From: an uncultured Clostridia bacterium | GTDB lineage: Bacteria > Bacillota > Clostridia > TANB77 > CAG-508 | Assembly: GCA_946529215.1 (NCBI GenBank) | Contig: CAMMZC010000006.1 | Location: 50,480-114,479, forward strand | Direction of reading: 5' to 3' | DNA length: 64,000 nucleotides | In this document: positions 18,302-27,418 of the stretch, piece after piece | Layout of the letters: every line of letters begins with the position of its first letter | How positions within the stretch are numbered: the first letter of the stretch is position 1 | Made by a program: the position numbers and the translations under genes | The notes under the pieces: model-generated | The model's input: only the letters and a program-made list of their open reading frames with translations | The model's database searches: none | What the model was told of the DNA's origin: nothing

Positions 18302-20677
18302 TTATGCTCTTAAACTTGCCCCCAACTTATTTTCCAAATCTTTAATAATCTTTTCCATAGCACCATTAATCTCTTCATCTGTTAAAGTTGCATTCATTTT
18401 TCCAAAATTAAGTGAAAATGCTATACTCTTCTTATCTTCATCAATTCCTTTACCTGTATAAACATCAAATACTTTTACTTCATTTAAAATTGAACCTGCA
18501 GATTTTTTTATTTGCATTGCAATTGTTTGAGCTTCCATATCTTTATCAACTACAACAGCTAAATCTTTATTAACTGATGGGAATTTTGAAATATCTTTAA
18601 ATTTCATTTTTCCAACTTTTTTAGCTAAAAGCTTATCTAAATTTATTTCTAAAGCAAATACATCTTCTTCACAAATAGAAGGATGAACTTTTCCTATAAC
18701 TCCTACAATATCATTATTTACAGATATGACTGCAGATACTCCTGGATGGAATTCTTTTGCAATTTTTGCTTCATCTGCAACAAAACTATATCTATTTTTG
18801 TAGCCTAAATAGTCTAAAATTTCTTCTGCTACTCCCTTAATTATATAGAAGTCAACATTTTTAGAACTTCCAATTCCTTGGTAATATTCACCTGTCATTA
18901 ATGCTGCTAAATGTTTTTCTTCTCCATAATTTTCTCCATTTTTATAAAATACTTTTGCAATTTCAAATATTGATACATCTTTGTTGTCTCTTGCTTTGTT
19001 GTATTCATATATGTTCATTAACGAAGGAATGATACTATTTCTTAATGTATTTCTATCTTCTGACATTGGATCTAAAAGTTTTATAGACTCATTATCATCT
19101 TTAACAAACTCTTTTGCCTCATTTTCTGCAACTAAAACATAAGATAAAGTTTCGTTTAATCCAAGACCTATCATTTTGTTTCTTATTTCTCTTGTAGTTC
19201 TATCATATTTTCCACGTTTTAAAGGCATCTCTGGAAGAACTCCTTCAATATTGTTTACTCCATATATTCTTCCAATTTCCTCATTTAAATCTTCTTTTAT
19301 GTTAATATCAATTCTCCTTGTAGGAACAGAAACAATCGCTCCTTCTTTTGTCTCTTTATATGTAAAACCTAATCTTCTAAATATATCTAAAATTTCTTTA
19401 TCAGGAATATTTTGGCCTAGAACTTTATTTATTTCTGCAAATTTTACTTCTATTTCTTTATTTTCTAATGAAGTAGTATCATATTTACTCGTTCCTCCAA
19501 CTACTTCTCCATCTGCATATTCTTCTAGTAATTTGCATGCTCTATCCTGTGCCATATATGTTCTATTTGGATCTAATCCTTTTTCAAATCTATTACTTGC
19601 CTCACTTCTTATAAGCTCTTTTGAAGTTTTTCTTACCTTTACTCCATCAAATATTGCAGCTTCTATAATGATATTTTTTGTTGTGTCTGTAATTTCTGTA
19701 TCAAGTCCACCCATAACTCCTGCTAGCCCAATTGCTCTTTTTCCATCAGAAATAACAATATTTTCATTATGCAAAGTTCTTTCAATTCCATCAAGAGTCG
19801 TAAGTTTTTCTTGCGTTTCAGCCATTCTAACTTCTAGCATTCCATCTAATTTATCTGCATCATAGAAATGTAAAGGCTGACCAGTTTCTAGCATTACATA
19901 GTTACTTATATCTACAACATTATTTATTGGTCTTATTCCTGAAGCTATTAATCTTGATTTTATAAATTGTGGGCTTTCTTTAATGCACACATTCTTAACC
20001 TTTTTAGCTAAGAAAATTGAACAATTATCTGTATTTACAACTACTTTAAAACTATCATTTATATCTTCATTATTTTCTTTGTGAGTTAAATCAATTTCTT
20101 TTACAGGTTTATCATATATTGCCCCAAGCTCATAAGCCATACCTAAAATGCTAAGCAAATCTCCTCTGTTTGCTGTTAATTCAAAGTCTATTACTTCATC
20201 ATCAAGTCCCATGTATTTAATTGGATCTTCTCCAATAGGTGCATCTGCAGGAAATTCATGAATTCCTGTTTTATCTATTTCATCAACAAACTTATTCTCA
20301 ATTCCTAGCTCTAACATTGAACAAAGCATTCCATTAGATTCTTGACCTCTTATTACTCCTTTTTTTATTTCTCCTCCTGGAAGTTTTGCTCCAGGAAGTG
20401 CAACAATAACTTTAAGTCCTTTTCTTACATTTGGAGCACCACAAACAATATCTAAAACTTCTTTTCCAATATTTACTTTACATATATGTAAGTGGTCTGA
20501 ATCTGGATGCATTTCACATTCTACAACTTCTCCAATTGTTAAATTGCTAGCATTTACTAATTTTCCAGCTTCATCATATTCACTACTATGTAATGTCATA
20601 TCTTCTGCGATTTGCTTTGCATCTAAGTCTTCTGGCAAATCTATATAGTCTTTTACAAAATTTAAACTTAATTTCAT
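18302..20677 (-). CDS. pheT: Phenylalanyl-tRNA synthetase beta subunit
   Basis: Large subunit of the alpha2-beta2 enzyme that charges tRNA-Phe. The 791-residue product has the expected order: N-terminal tRNA-binding OB domain (about 40-150), B3/B4 editing domain (about 215-385), B5 domain (about 405-475), catalytic-like core, and C-terminal anticodon-binding FDX-ACB domain (about 697-791, beginning FPSVNKDLAVVV). Start ATG preceded by AAAGGAG. It follows pheS with one small membrane gene between them and should be controlled by the T-box upstream of pheS. Confidence 0.97.
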   Translation of the reverse strand: MKLSLNFVKDYIDLPEDLDAKQIAEDMTLHSSEYDEAGKLVNASNLTIGEVVECEMHPDSDHLHICKVNIGKEVLDIVCGAPNVRKGLKVIVALPGAKLPGGEIKKGVIRGQESNGMLCSMLELGIENKFVDEIDKTGIHEFPADAPIGEDPIKYMGLDDEVIDFELTANRGDLLSILGMAYELGAIYDKPVKEIDLTHKENNEDINDSFKVVVNTDNCSIFLAKKVKNVCIKESPQFIKSRLIASGIRPINNVVDISNYVMLETGQPLHFYDADKLDGMLEVRMAETQEKLTTLDGIERTLHNENIVISDGKRAIGLAGVMGGLDTEITDTTKNIIIEAAIFDGVKVRKTSKELIRSEASNRFEKGLDPNRTYMAQDRACKLLEEYADGEVVGGTSKYDTTSLENKEIEVKFAEINKVLGQNIPDKEILDIFRRLGFTYKETKEGAIVSVPTRRIDINIKEDLNEEIGRIYGVNNIEGVLPEMPLKRGKYDRTTREIRNKMIGLGLNETLSYVLVAENEAKEFVKDDNESIKLLDPMSEDRNTLRNSIIPSLMNIYEYNKARDNKDVSIFEIAKVFYKNGENYGEEKHLAALMTGEYYQGIGSSKNVDFYIIKGVAEEILDYLGYKNRYSFVADEAKIAKEFHPGVSAVISVNNDIVGVIGKVHPSICEEDVFALEINLDKLLAKKVGKMKFKDISKFPSVNKDLAVVVDKDMEAQTIAMQIKKSAGSILNEVKVFDVYTGKGIDEDKKSIAFSLNFGKMNATLTDEEINGAMEKIIKDLENKLGASLRA

Positions 20678-20697
20678 AACAATTCTCCTTTACAATT

Positions 20698-21063
20698 TTA
20701 TTTAAATAATTCTAAAAATCCTTTTATATCAATTCCATACATATCTCTTTTTTCCTCTTTCAATGCTAATCCCATAAGTTCGCTACCTGGTCCGGTTGGA
20801 GCATATGTATATCTTATATCATAGATAGGTATAAATATAGATATTATAATGAAAAAGAATATAATAGCCATAATTACTTTATTTTTGTTATCTACTGCTA
20901 AACAATATATCATAATTCCTATATTTATTATCTCAAAAATACTCAATACTATAATATTTATATTCTTTACTTTCTCTTCGTCTAACGAACTGATATTTAG
21001 AAAAACAATCATCGGTATTATAACTAATAAAACAGATAATATTTTTATTATATTTTTTTTCAT
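20698..21063 (-). CDS. Small membrane protein between pheS and pheT
   Basis: Unrecognised 121-residue protein. Three hydrophobic stretches (about 6-26, 37-58, 64-84) are followed by a polar C-terminal tail of about 35 residues. GGAGG stands close before the ATG, and it is packed 10 bp after pheS and 20 bp before pheT, so it should be co-transcribed with both. It has no visible catalytic motif. Its location inside a synthetase operon is unusual and parallels the membrane genes inserted in the gat operon. Confidence 0.7.
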   Translation of the reverse strand: MKKNIIKILSVLLVIIPMIVFLNISSLDEEKVKNINIIVLSIFEIINIGIMIYCLAVDNKNKVIMAIIFFFIIISIFIPIYDIRYTYAPTGPGSELMGLALKEEKRDMYGIDIKGFLELFK

Positions 21064-21073
21064 GTTTCCTCCT

Positions 21074-22114
21074 TTATTCTACATCCATTCCATCAAATTG
21101 TTTTAAAAATCTTACATCATTTCTATATAAATATCTCATATCTGTAATTCCATATTTAAACATTGCGAGTCTGTCTAATCCTGTTCCAAATGCAAAACCT
21201 GTATATTTTTCAGGGTCATATCCATTCATTTTTAAAACATTTGGATGAACCATACCTGCACCTAAAAGTTCAATCCATCCTGTTTGCTTACAAAGGTTGC
21301 ATCCTTTTCCTCCACATTTGAAGCATGATACATCTACCTCATAGCTTGGCTCTGTAAATGGGAAATAACTAGGTCTAAATCTTAAATCTGTTTTTTCTCC
21401 AAGTAGCTTTCTCATAAACACTTCAAGTGTTCCTTTTAAGTGTGCAAGCGTAATATTTTCATCTATTACTAAACCTTCTACTTGATTAAATTGATGTGAG
21501 TGTGTTGCATCATCTTCTCTTCTATATGTCTTTCCAGGTACTATAATTCTAATTGGACTTTTTTCTTCATTTGCAAGCATTGCTCTTGCTTGAACAGCAG
21601 ATGTTTGAGTTCTTAAAAGATATTCTGTTGTGATATAGAAACTATCTTGCATATCTCTTGCAGGATGTCCTTTGGGTAAATTTAATCTTTCAAAACAGAA
21701 TTCATCTGTTTCAAGTTCTGGTCCTTCTACTACATCATATCCCATAGACACAAATAAATCTTCTATTTCTTCAATTACTCTATTTAGTGGATGTTTACTT
21801 CCTCTTGTAACTTTTGTGCTAGGTAATGTAACATCTATTTTTTCTTCTTTTAGCTTTCTTTGTAATTCTAGATTTGCAAATTGTTTTTCTTTTTCTGAAA
21901 TAAGTTCTTCAAGTTTTTCTTTAAACTTATTTACCATTCCTCCAATTACAGGTCTTTGCTCCGCAGACAAATCTTTCATTCCTCTTAAAACCGCTGTAAA
22001 TTCACCTTTTTTACCTAAATACTTTACACGTATATCATATAAAGAATTTGCATTTTGTGCATTTTCAATTTCTTTTATTGCATTTTCTGCAATATTTTTA
22101 ATTTGTTCTTCCAT
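21074..22114 (-). CDS. pheS: Phenylalanyl-tRNA synthetase alpha subunit
   Basis: Catalytic subunit, 346 residues, of class II PheRS. The N-terminal coiled-coil region (about 1-90) precedes the class II core. The motif 2 region includes [18 protein letters not shown], and motif 3 includes [15 protein letters not shown]. Also visible are the phenylalanine-pocket segment [12 protein letters not shown] and a short Cys-rich zinc-like loop ([12 protein letters not shown]). GGAGTAGATAGA precedes the ATG. It lies directly downstream of the T-box leader. Confidence 0.97.
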   Translation of the reverse strand: MEEQIKNIAENAIKEIENAQNANSLYDIRVKYLGKKGEFTAVLRGMKDLSAEQRPVIGGMVNKFKEKLEELISEKEKQFANLELQRKLKEEKIDVTLPSTKVTRGSKHPLNRVIEEIEDLFVSMGYDVVEGPELETDEFCFERLNLPKGHPARDMQDSFYITTEYLLRTQTSAVQARAMLANEEKSPIRIIVPGKTYRREDDATHSHQFNQVEGLVIDENITLAHLKGTLEVFMRKLLGEKTDLRFRPSYFPFTEPSYEVDVSCFKCGGKGCNLCKQTGWIELLGAGMVHPNVLKMNGYDPEKYTGFAFGTGLDRLAMFKYGITDMRYLYRNDVRFLKQFDGMDVE

Positions 22115-22133
22115 TCTATCTACTCCTTTCTGT

Positions 22134-22166
22134 GGTTACTTTTTGTGACGGAGGAAAAAAGTAACC
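22134..22166 (-). other. Hairpin between T-box terminator and pheS start
   Basis: A second perfect-armed hairpin (GGTTACT arms extended by A/U pairs, 22134-22140 and 22160-22166) lies after the T-box terminator and 20 bp before the pheS ATG. It contains TCCTCC in its loop, complementary to the pheS ribosome binding site region. Confidence 0.5.
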
Positions 22167-22175
22167 TTAAACCAC

Positions 22176-22439
22176 AAAAAATCCACTTCGCCTATGCTTC
22201 TATAGGACGAAATGGATTTATATTTCCGTGGTACCACCTAATTTTATCAATTTAAATTTGACCTCATTTATAGCTTTAACGTCGCAACCGCCTCTTACTA
22301 CTCTCTTTTGATTTGATAAAAGGTCCTAAAAAGTGAAATTTCTGTATATTGTATATGAAGGTTTCCAGCCTAAGCCCTTCTCTCTATTATATAATCTCAA
22401 AATACATACTTTGCTTTTTAATTGGATTTTTTAATTATT
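22176..22439 (-). promoter_or_regulatory. T-box leader (tRNA-Phe sensing) of pheST
   Basis: The minus strand carries the T-box sequence AGGTGGTACCACGG (22226-22239) followed by a long terminator stem (22176-22219) ending in a U-run. Upstream is a Stem I region with the AGAGAG...GAAGGGCTTAGGCTGGAAACCTTC pattern and a likely UUC specifier codon (about 22335-22337), matching phenylalanine. Uncharged tRNA-Phe should favour the antiterminator and turn on pheS, the small membrane gene and pheT. Confidence 0.95.
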
Positions 22440-22445
22440 ATGTAT

Positions 22446-22474
22446 ATAATACCATATTTGGTTTGAATTTTCAA
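22446..22474 (-). promoter_or_regulatory. Sigma-A promoter of the pheST operon
   Basis: TTGAAA (22469-22474) and TATTAT (22446-22451) on the minus strand with a 17-bp spacer, immediately upstream of the T-box leader. Confidence 0.8.
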
Positions 22475-22565
22475 GTATTTTTGAAAATTTGTTAAAACTA
22501 TTTTGACTACAGTTCAGTAAGAATATTGTCATCAATAAAGGTGATTTATACAAGTACTAGTACTT

Positions 22566-22727
22566 TTAGTCTCTTTCTCCACTGATGTATCTACCAAATC
22601 TTTTAGCCAATTTTTCAAGTTCTTTTTTCCTTCTTCTTTCTGCTTTAGGATCTACCCTAGTTTCTAGTTCTATCTTTAACCCTCTCTTTAATCTTTCTCT
22701 TTTTTGCTCAATTGTTAATTTTTTCAT
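22566..22727 (-). CDS. Small very basic helical protein (53 residues)
   Basis: A 53-codon ORF with a strong GGAGGTAATATA site before its ATG. The product is dominated by Lys, Arg and Glu (segments such as KRERLKRGLKIELETR and AERRRKKELEKLAKRFGRY) and would be a single long charged helix. I do not recognise the family; nucleic-acid binding is possible. It lies 42 bp downstream of the larger membrane protein gene at 22770-24290 in the same direction. Confidence 0.65.
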   Translation of the reverse strand: MKKLTIEQKRERLKRGLKIELETRVDPKAERRRKKELEKLAKRFGRYISGERD

Positions 22728-22769
22728 TATATTACCTCCGATATACTTTTGATTATTTTTTTAATTATT

Positions 22770-24290
22770 TTAGTCATAAATATAAAATCTTCCATAAGGA
22801 TGAATCAAATATCCTTCTGTTCCATCAGATAATTTTACTTTTATATCAACTGGTGAATATTCTTCTGCTTTGATAAACTCTATTACTTTAAATTTTGCAT
22901 TTTTATCTAACTTATTTATATTATATTTTTTTCCTAAAGCAATTAATTCTTGTGTATCTCCATTTTTTGAATCGTCTTTTTCAAATTTTTTTAGATTTTC
23001 TAAATCAGTTGTAAAAAATCCTGTGCTCGAGGTATATTCATAATTTTTATTATATGAAAAATCTAAAGTATGTTTCTTAAATTTATTGTTTTCTATTGTA
23101 TAATAGCAATTATATACTTGTGGACTTATCCATGGCATATCTCTATGAGCAGCCAATATTCTTCCTTTTCCATCACACAAAAAACTTCTTTCTACGCCAA
23201 GTTCGCCCATTTTTATTATTTTATTTCCAACTTTTCTAAAAAAATAATAACCAGGATCATCACTAGGTCCATCATCATAAACCCAAATATCTAAGTATTT
23301 GTCTCTACTATCTAAATCTACAATACCAACTGAGCCCATTCCATTCCAATGATCATAAATTGACTTTCCATTATATTCCAATGAATAATAATTTCTATCA
23401 GAAGAATATTCTTCTTCTTTTTCGTTTATAATATGTTTTAGTGTTATTTTATCTATAGTTCCATCTGAATCCAAATCATAATTAAAATATTTATAATTTT
23501 TAACCTTTTCATTTTCTCTATATTCTTTTATTATTGATTTTATTTCATAAAAATTTCCGGCTAATTGTGGTACTACTTTTGAGCTTGTTGATTGTGAGTC
23601 TATATTTTTATTCATTGGTTGTGGTCCATCATCTTCAGATTCATTACTATTATTTTCATATCCATTTTCTGCTAAACTTTTTAATTCTTTTATATAATCA
23701 TCTTCTCTTAAATTTAGCTGAAATAACTCCATTGTGTCTAATTTCAAATAATAATTATTATAAGATTTTTCTTTATCTTCTATTAAATCATATATTAAAT
23801 ATTCTTTTGTATAAGTAGACTCTGACATTACTTCTGTGTAATTTTCTAAATGATCAATTGGATCACTTGCTTCTGCTTTAACCATTTTTCCACCTTTGAC
23901 CTTTTTTTCTTTCTTAACATTCAAAACAAGCTTATTATTTTCGATTTTCCACGTTCCAATACAACTTATTGTTTGTCCTTCTCGATTAAAGTAAGGTAAA
24001 GCTATATAAGAAAAATTGCCATTATCCATAAAATAGTAAATATCTGGATATCCAGCTCCAATTAAATTATGAGGTGAAATAACTTTTCCACTAGCTAAAA
24101 ATTGTTTTATCTTTTCTTCTTTTTCGTTGGATATATTTGTACCTGTTTTGTTTTCTGAATTTTCCATCATATTTTCTTTTTTTTCATTATTTATTTTATA
24201 TATATAAATTCCCATAACAATAATTATGATTATTGCTAATATTAATAAAATTGTAGAAATACTTATTTTTACTTTTTTCTTTTCTTCCAT
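22770..24290 (-). CDS. Membrane-anchored extracellular protein, unknown
   Basis: 506 residues, not recognised. One N-terminal membrane anchor (about 9-30) and a Lys/Asn/Glu linker lead to a large exterior region. Around residue 275 the segment NYDLDSDGTIDK is a calcium-loop-like DxDxDG motif of the kind seen in FG-GAP or dockerin-like proteins. The last 60 residues (KLSDGTEGYLIHPYGRFYI) read like an SH3-type beta domain. GGGGGAG precedes the ATG. The neighbours (NADAR protein upstream, small basic protein downstream) give no functional hint. Confidence 0.65.
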   Translation of the reverse strand: MEEKKKVKISISTILLILAIIIIIVMGIYIYKINNEKKENMMENSENKTGTNISNEKEEKIKQFLASGKVISPHNLIGAGYPDIYYFMDNGNFSYIALPYFNREGQTISCIGTWKIENNKLVLNVKKEKKVKGGKMVKAEASDPIDHLENYTEVMSESTYTKEYLIYDLIEDKEKSYNNYYLKLDTMELFQLNLREDDYIKELKSLAENGYENNSNESEDDGPQPMNKNIDSQSTSSKVVPQLAGNFYEIKSIIKEYRENEKVKNYKYFNYDLDSDGTIDKITLKHIINEKEEEYSSDRNYYSLEYNGKSIYDHWNGMGSVGIVDLDSRDKYLDIWVYDDGPSDDPGYYFFRKVGNKIIKMGELGVERSFLCDGKGRILAAHRDMPWISPQVYNCYYTIENNKFKKHTLDFSYNKNYEYTSSTGFFTTDLENLKKFEKDDSKNGDTQELIALGKKYNINKLDKNAKFKVIEFIKAEEYSPVDIKVKLSDGTEGYLIHPYGRFYIYD

Positions 24291-24322
24291 TATTACTCCC
24301 CCTCTTACTATCTTTTTATTGT

Positions 24323-24826
24323 CTATCTCGGTTCATCACCTTGCTGTCTTATCTCATCACGTAATTTCATCCATAATTTTCCTAAATTATTTTGACCACA
24401 TCTATCTTCTCCCCAACCCCAAAAATTGTCTTTTGGAGAATCTTCTACTATTGTATAATCTTTTGTCTCAAGTAGTTTTTTCTTTACATAAGGATTCTGT
24501 GCAATTTTGGCTCTAAGTAATTCTTCCATAATAGAAACTTTTACATTATCCCAATCTTCTCTTCTTTTATCTTTATTGGCATAAGCAATTTTTTGTGCTT
24601 CATGTGCCGAATAAGAATTCTTTATTTTTTCAGCTATTTCAGGACAACTATCTATAAATCCAATAGTTTGATAAGCTTCTTCAACTGAAGAATATAGTAC
24701 TCCCTTATACAATATTTTAAAAGAACTGAAATTATCTAAACAATAAAATTCCCTTGGATAAAAACCTATAACCTCATCCATTTTCTCACTCAACCATTTA
24801 TCTCTATATTGTTCTAATTTTATCAT
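24323..24826 (-). CDS. NADAR/YbiA-family protein
   Basis: 167-residue soluble protein matching the NADAR (DUF1768) family, related to YbiA, an N-glycosidase acting on riboflavin intermediates; other NADAR proteins remove ADP-ribose from guanine bases. Visible features are FYCLDNFSSF near residue 27, SSVEEAYQ near 46, and the C-terminal FWGWGEDRCGQNNLGKLWM, with the Trp-Gly and Gly-Gln-Asn-Leu-Gly pattern of the family. Substrate unknown. NADAR genes often sit in defence or nucleotide-repair contexts, but nothing of that kind is adjacent. Confidence 0.85.
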   Translation of the reverse strand: MIKLEQYRDKWLSEKMDEVIGFYPREFYCLDNFSSFKILYKGVLYSSVEEAYQTIGFIDSCPEIAEKIKNSYSAHEAQKIAYANKDKRREDWDNVKVSIMEELLRAKIAQNPYVKKKLLETKDYTIVEDSPKDNFWGWGEDRCGQNNLGKLWMKLRDEIRQQGDEPR

Positions 24827-24974
24827 CTTAAAAACCCATCCTTTCTCTCATTTTTTGAAGTTAAATAAAATTATGAAAAACTATTTCTTTGAAACTACTC
24901 TTTCATATTTTGTATTTATAATAAAATAATATCATAATTTCACTTTTTTTTCAATTATTTTTTGGCTTTTATAT

Positions 24975-25003
24975 CAAAAAAATTGAGAGCGTTTTACTCC
25001 CAA
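24975..25003 (-). terminator. Terminator after the SH3-CAP gene
   Basis: 7-bp stem (24997-25003 and 24983-24989) with loop of 7 and seven U on the minus strand, directly past the stop of the gene at 25009-25836. Confidence 0.8.
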
Positions 25004-25008
25004 CTTCA

Positions 25009-25836
25009 TTATTTTCCAATAAACATCTGCACATATATTTTTCCATATTTAGATCCTTTAACTACTCCAATACCTGTTTGATTAAAACTTCCATTTAAAA
25101 TATTTGCTCTATGTCCTGGAGAATTCATCCAAGCTGTAACTGCACTACTATTGCTTGAATTTCCAGCAATATTTTCACCTGCTGTATTATATGAAATTTT
25201 AAAACTTTTCATCATATCAAAAGGAGAACCATAAATAGGTGAAGTGTGTGAAAAATAGTTGTTATTTACCATATCTTGTGCTTTTATTCTTGCAATTCTT
25301 TGAAGTTCACTATTTTCTTTTAAAGGTGATAAACCATTTTGAGTTCTTTGTTTATTTATTAAATCAAATACTTCTTTTTCATCACTATTCATAGTTGTTG
25401 AAGTTGCACCTGCGTTATTATTCGTGTTAGCTGAGTTCCCTGTGTTTGAGCCACCTGAATTTGAATTACCTTGATTTGATGCACCTTGATTTGATGCACC
25501 TTGATTTGATGCACCTTGATTTGATGTTCCTGGGTAAATTGGCTTTACATATTTTTTACTTACTGCACCAATGTAATCTCCCTCTACTTGAACAACATAC
25601 CAATCTCCAACACCTGCAAACACTCTTATATATTGATTCTTTGGAACTGATGTTACAATTTTAAACTGTGTTCCTGGACCGCTTCTAACATATAAATTTG
25701 TTGCTGTAACTAGCCCTGTTTGAAAATCTACTTTATAATAGCTTTGCATAGCAAATGATTTTGTTATCATTATTGCTAAAATTGTAATTATAGCACATAT
25801 AATAGTTATTAAAAATTTACTTTTATTTGTTTTCAC
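25009..25836 (-). CDS. Secreted SH3-CAP (SCP-like) protein
   Basis: 275 residues, GTG start preceded by GGAATG at longer spacing. A signal peptide (about 1-30, ending SFA-MQ) is followed by a bacterial SH3 domain (about 38-100; LYVRSGPGTQF...) expected to bind the cell wall. A low-complexity linker (about 105-145) contains four near-identical Gly-Ala-Ser-Asn-Gln units. The C-terminal CAP domain (about 152-275) has LINKQRTQNGLSPL, HTSPIYGSPFDMM and AGENIAGNS with the conserved His/Glu set, as in YkwD/SafA-linked proteins. Such proteins are common on spore-formers' envelopes. Own terminator. Confidence 0.92.
   Translation of the reverse strand: MKTNKSKFLITIICAIITILAIMITKSFAMQSYYKVDFQTGLVTATNLYVRSGPGTQFKIVTSVPKNQYIRVFAGVGDWYVVQVEGDYIGAVSKKYVKPIYPGTSNQGASNQGASNQGASNQGNSNSGGSNTGNSANTNNNAGATSTTMNSDEKEVFDLINKQRTQNGLSPLKENSELQRIARIKAQDMVNNNYFSHTSPIYGSPFDMMKSFKISYNTAGENIAGNSSNSSAVTAWMNSPGHRANILNGSFNQTGIGVVKGSKYGKIYVQMFIGK
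25471..25530 (-). repeat. 15-bp tandem repeat in the SH3-CAP linker
   Basis: Four tandem 15-bp units (25471, 25486, 25501 identical, 25516 diverged) encode the Gly-Ala-Ser-Asn-Gln repeats of the linker. Unit number is probably variable between strains by slippage. Confidence 0.85.
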
Positions 25837-26335
25837 AAAAAATCACATTCCTTTCTAACTTCTTTTAGATGCACACATTATAATTATTTTTAAACATTGA
25901 GTTCATTCTTTACCTTTATAAAACATATTTTATTACTAAAATATTATTCATAAAATATATTAATTTTTTTAAAAAATTTGTAAAGACTTTTTCTTACCAA
26001 ACAAAAAGCTTGAAACATACCCCAATAATAATCCTGTTATCTGCGAAAATTTAGTTTAAGCTATTTTTATTGTTTTATTCAACTTTTAAAACATTTTTCA
26101 CTCTAAAAATTGCTTGTGATTAAACCTCACGTTGCTACTAAAAATGGGGGTCTATAGAAATTTTTTTTAAATGATTATATGTTTCCTAAAAAAAAACTTA
26201 ATGGAAAACTTTTCAATTGAAATAAATTATATATTATGTTATTATAGATTATGTAAAGTCTTACTTTATAATAAAAATATCTTCGAAATAATTGTATGCT
26301 GTTTATTGCCAGCACGAATTAATGGAGGTTTTTCA
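25837..26335. other. AT-rich spacer without a supported gene
   Basis: This 500-bp divergent spacer is strongly AT-rich with A/T runs. It probably holds the promoters of the flanking genes, but I could not pick convincing boxes. No RNA gene or terminator was visible. Confidence 0.4.
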
Positions 26336-26599
26336 ATGTTAAAACAAATGTTAAATAAAATTATAGATACTATAAAAAATTTAGATAAAAAAGTTATAAA
26401 AATATTAAAATATGGACTTAAATTATGTTTTGCGATTTTAGTTTTGTCTACAATAATTCTTATTACATATTTATTTTTTGTACATAATGATTTTATTTTT
26501 CAAATTGGGTTACTTACATTTCAAATTGGACTTTGTTTTATTGCAGAGTTTTTTGTTTCTGCAATTGCAGTTGATACAATAAGTAAGCAACAAATCTAA
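26336..26599 (+). CDS. Small two-helix membrane protein
   Basis: 87 residues, with an amphipathic, Lys-rich N-terminus (about 1-30) and two membrane helices (about 31-52 and 56-80), ending DTISKQQI. The ATG at 26336 is preceded by GGAGGTTTTTCA; the longer in-frame reading from 26171 has no ribosome binding site. I do not recognise the family. It converges on the CPBP protease gene, with stop codons 16 bp apart. Confidence 0.7.
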   Translation: MLKQMLNKIIDTIKNLDKKVIKILKYGLKLCFAILVLSTIILITYLFFVHNDFIFQIGLLTFQIGLCFIAEFFVSAIAVDTISKQQI

Positions 26600-26615
26600 A
26601 TGCAAAAACAATTCA

Positions 26616-27317
26616 TTATCCTGCTATTATTATAAAAAATGCTCCAATCGAGTTATAAACTATATGACATAATATATTGTTTGTTATGTTTTCTGTTGAA
26701 GCATAAATATATGCAAAAAATCCGCCCATTACAGAATATGGTATCATATTTACTAGCGCATTTACAAAGTTTTCTTCTATAAATACATGTGATATACCAA
26801 AAATAATTGCAGAAAAAATTATAAATATTATTTTATTTTTTATAAACCTTCTAGGTATACCTCTATATATAAATTCTTCTAAAATAGGTCCCATTATTAC
26901 GGCATTAGAAATAAGATACCATATTGGTAAAACATCTACAATTTGCTGATTTTCTGATTTCTGACCATTTGATAATAAATTTGTACATACAGCACTAACT
27001 ATAAAATATATTAATAAAAACTTTAAAAATCTAGGAAAAAGATATTTTAAATAAGTTTTTGAATTTTCTTTAAATATTTTTAAATCTCTTTTTATTATAT
27101 CCTTAAAATCAAAAATTGCAATTCCTAATATTATTAAATCTGAAGCAAAAGATATTAAAAGCACTCCTGTTATGGAACCTTTTGATGGAAATAGTAAACT
27201 CAATAAATTTGTATCTTTTATAACAATATATATTACAACACATATTATACTCCATATAATTTCTTTTTTATTAGATTTTTTATATTCTAATTGTGGAATT
27301 ATCACCTGTTTTTTCAT
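26616..27317 (-). CDS. CPBP-family intramembrane protease
   Basis: 233-residue polytopic membrane protein of the CAAX protease/bacteriocin-processing (CPBP, Abi) family. Catalytic motifs are visible: EEFIYRG (EExxxR, about residues 147-153), FGISHVF (about 173-179) and a late HIVYNSIG. Members act as membrane peptidases in bacteriocin self-immunity or protein maturation; the substrate here is unknown. About seven hydrophobic segments. A short GGAAGAAAAA site precedes the ATG. It begins just after a decayed phosphoesterase gene with which it shares a tandem duplication. Confidence 0.9.
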   Translation of the reverse strand: MKKQVIIPQLEYKKSNKKEIIWSIICVVIYIVIKDTNLLSLLFPSKGSITGVLLISFASDLIILGIAIFDFKDIIKRDLKIFKENSKTYLKYLFPRFLKFLLIYFIVSAVCTNLLSNGQKSENQQIVDVLPIWYLISNAVIMGPILEEFIYRGIPRRFIKNKIIFIIFSAIIFGISHVFIEENFVNALVNMIPYSVMGGFFAYIYASTENITNNILCHIVYNSIGAFFIIIAG

Positions 27318-27333
27318 TTTTTCTTCCTTTCTT

Positions 27334-27418
27334 ATATTTTTTATATCTACCCCTTGTTTTATTAATATTTCTAAGTTACTATATATTCTTTATATCTATC
27401 CCTTGTTTTATCAATATA
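27334..27418 (-). repeat. 49-bp tandem duplication at a pseudogene end
   Basis: Two near-identical segments of about 36 bp (27334-27369 and 27383-27418) are offset by 49 bp. They repeat the coding end of the phosphoesterase pseudogene (ILIKQGIDIKNI versus ILIKQGVDIKNI). The 49-bp offset is not a multiple of three. Confidence 0.75.

Noticed and set aside
19176..19865. Long plus-strand ORF within pheT
   Set aside because: Antisense shadow of a well-identified gene, hydrophobic by strand composition only.
25471..25530. Short direct repeats as a possible CRISPR
   Set aside because: They are 15-bp tandem units in frame within a protein linker, without spacers.
25981..26160. Possible structured RNA in the 25837-26335 spacer
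   Set aside because: A few GC-richer patches are present, but I found no convincing paired arms, so no RNA feature is claimed beyond the note on the spacer.
26171..26335. Upstream extension of the small plus-strand membrane protein
   Set aside because: No ribosome binding site and low-complexity sequence; the internal ATG at 26336 has GGAGG.
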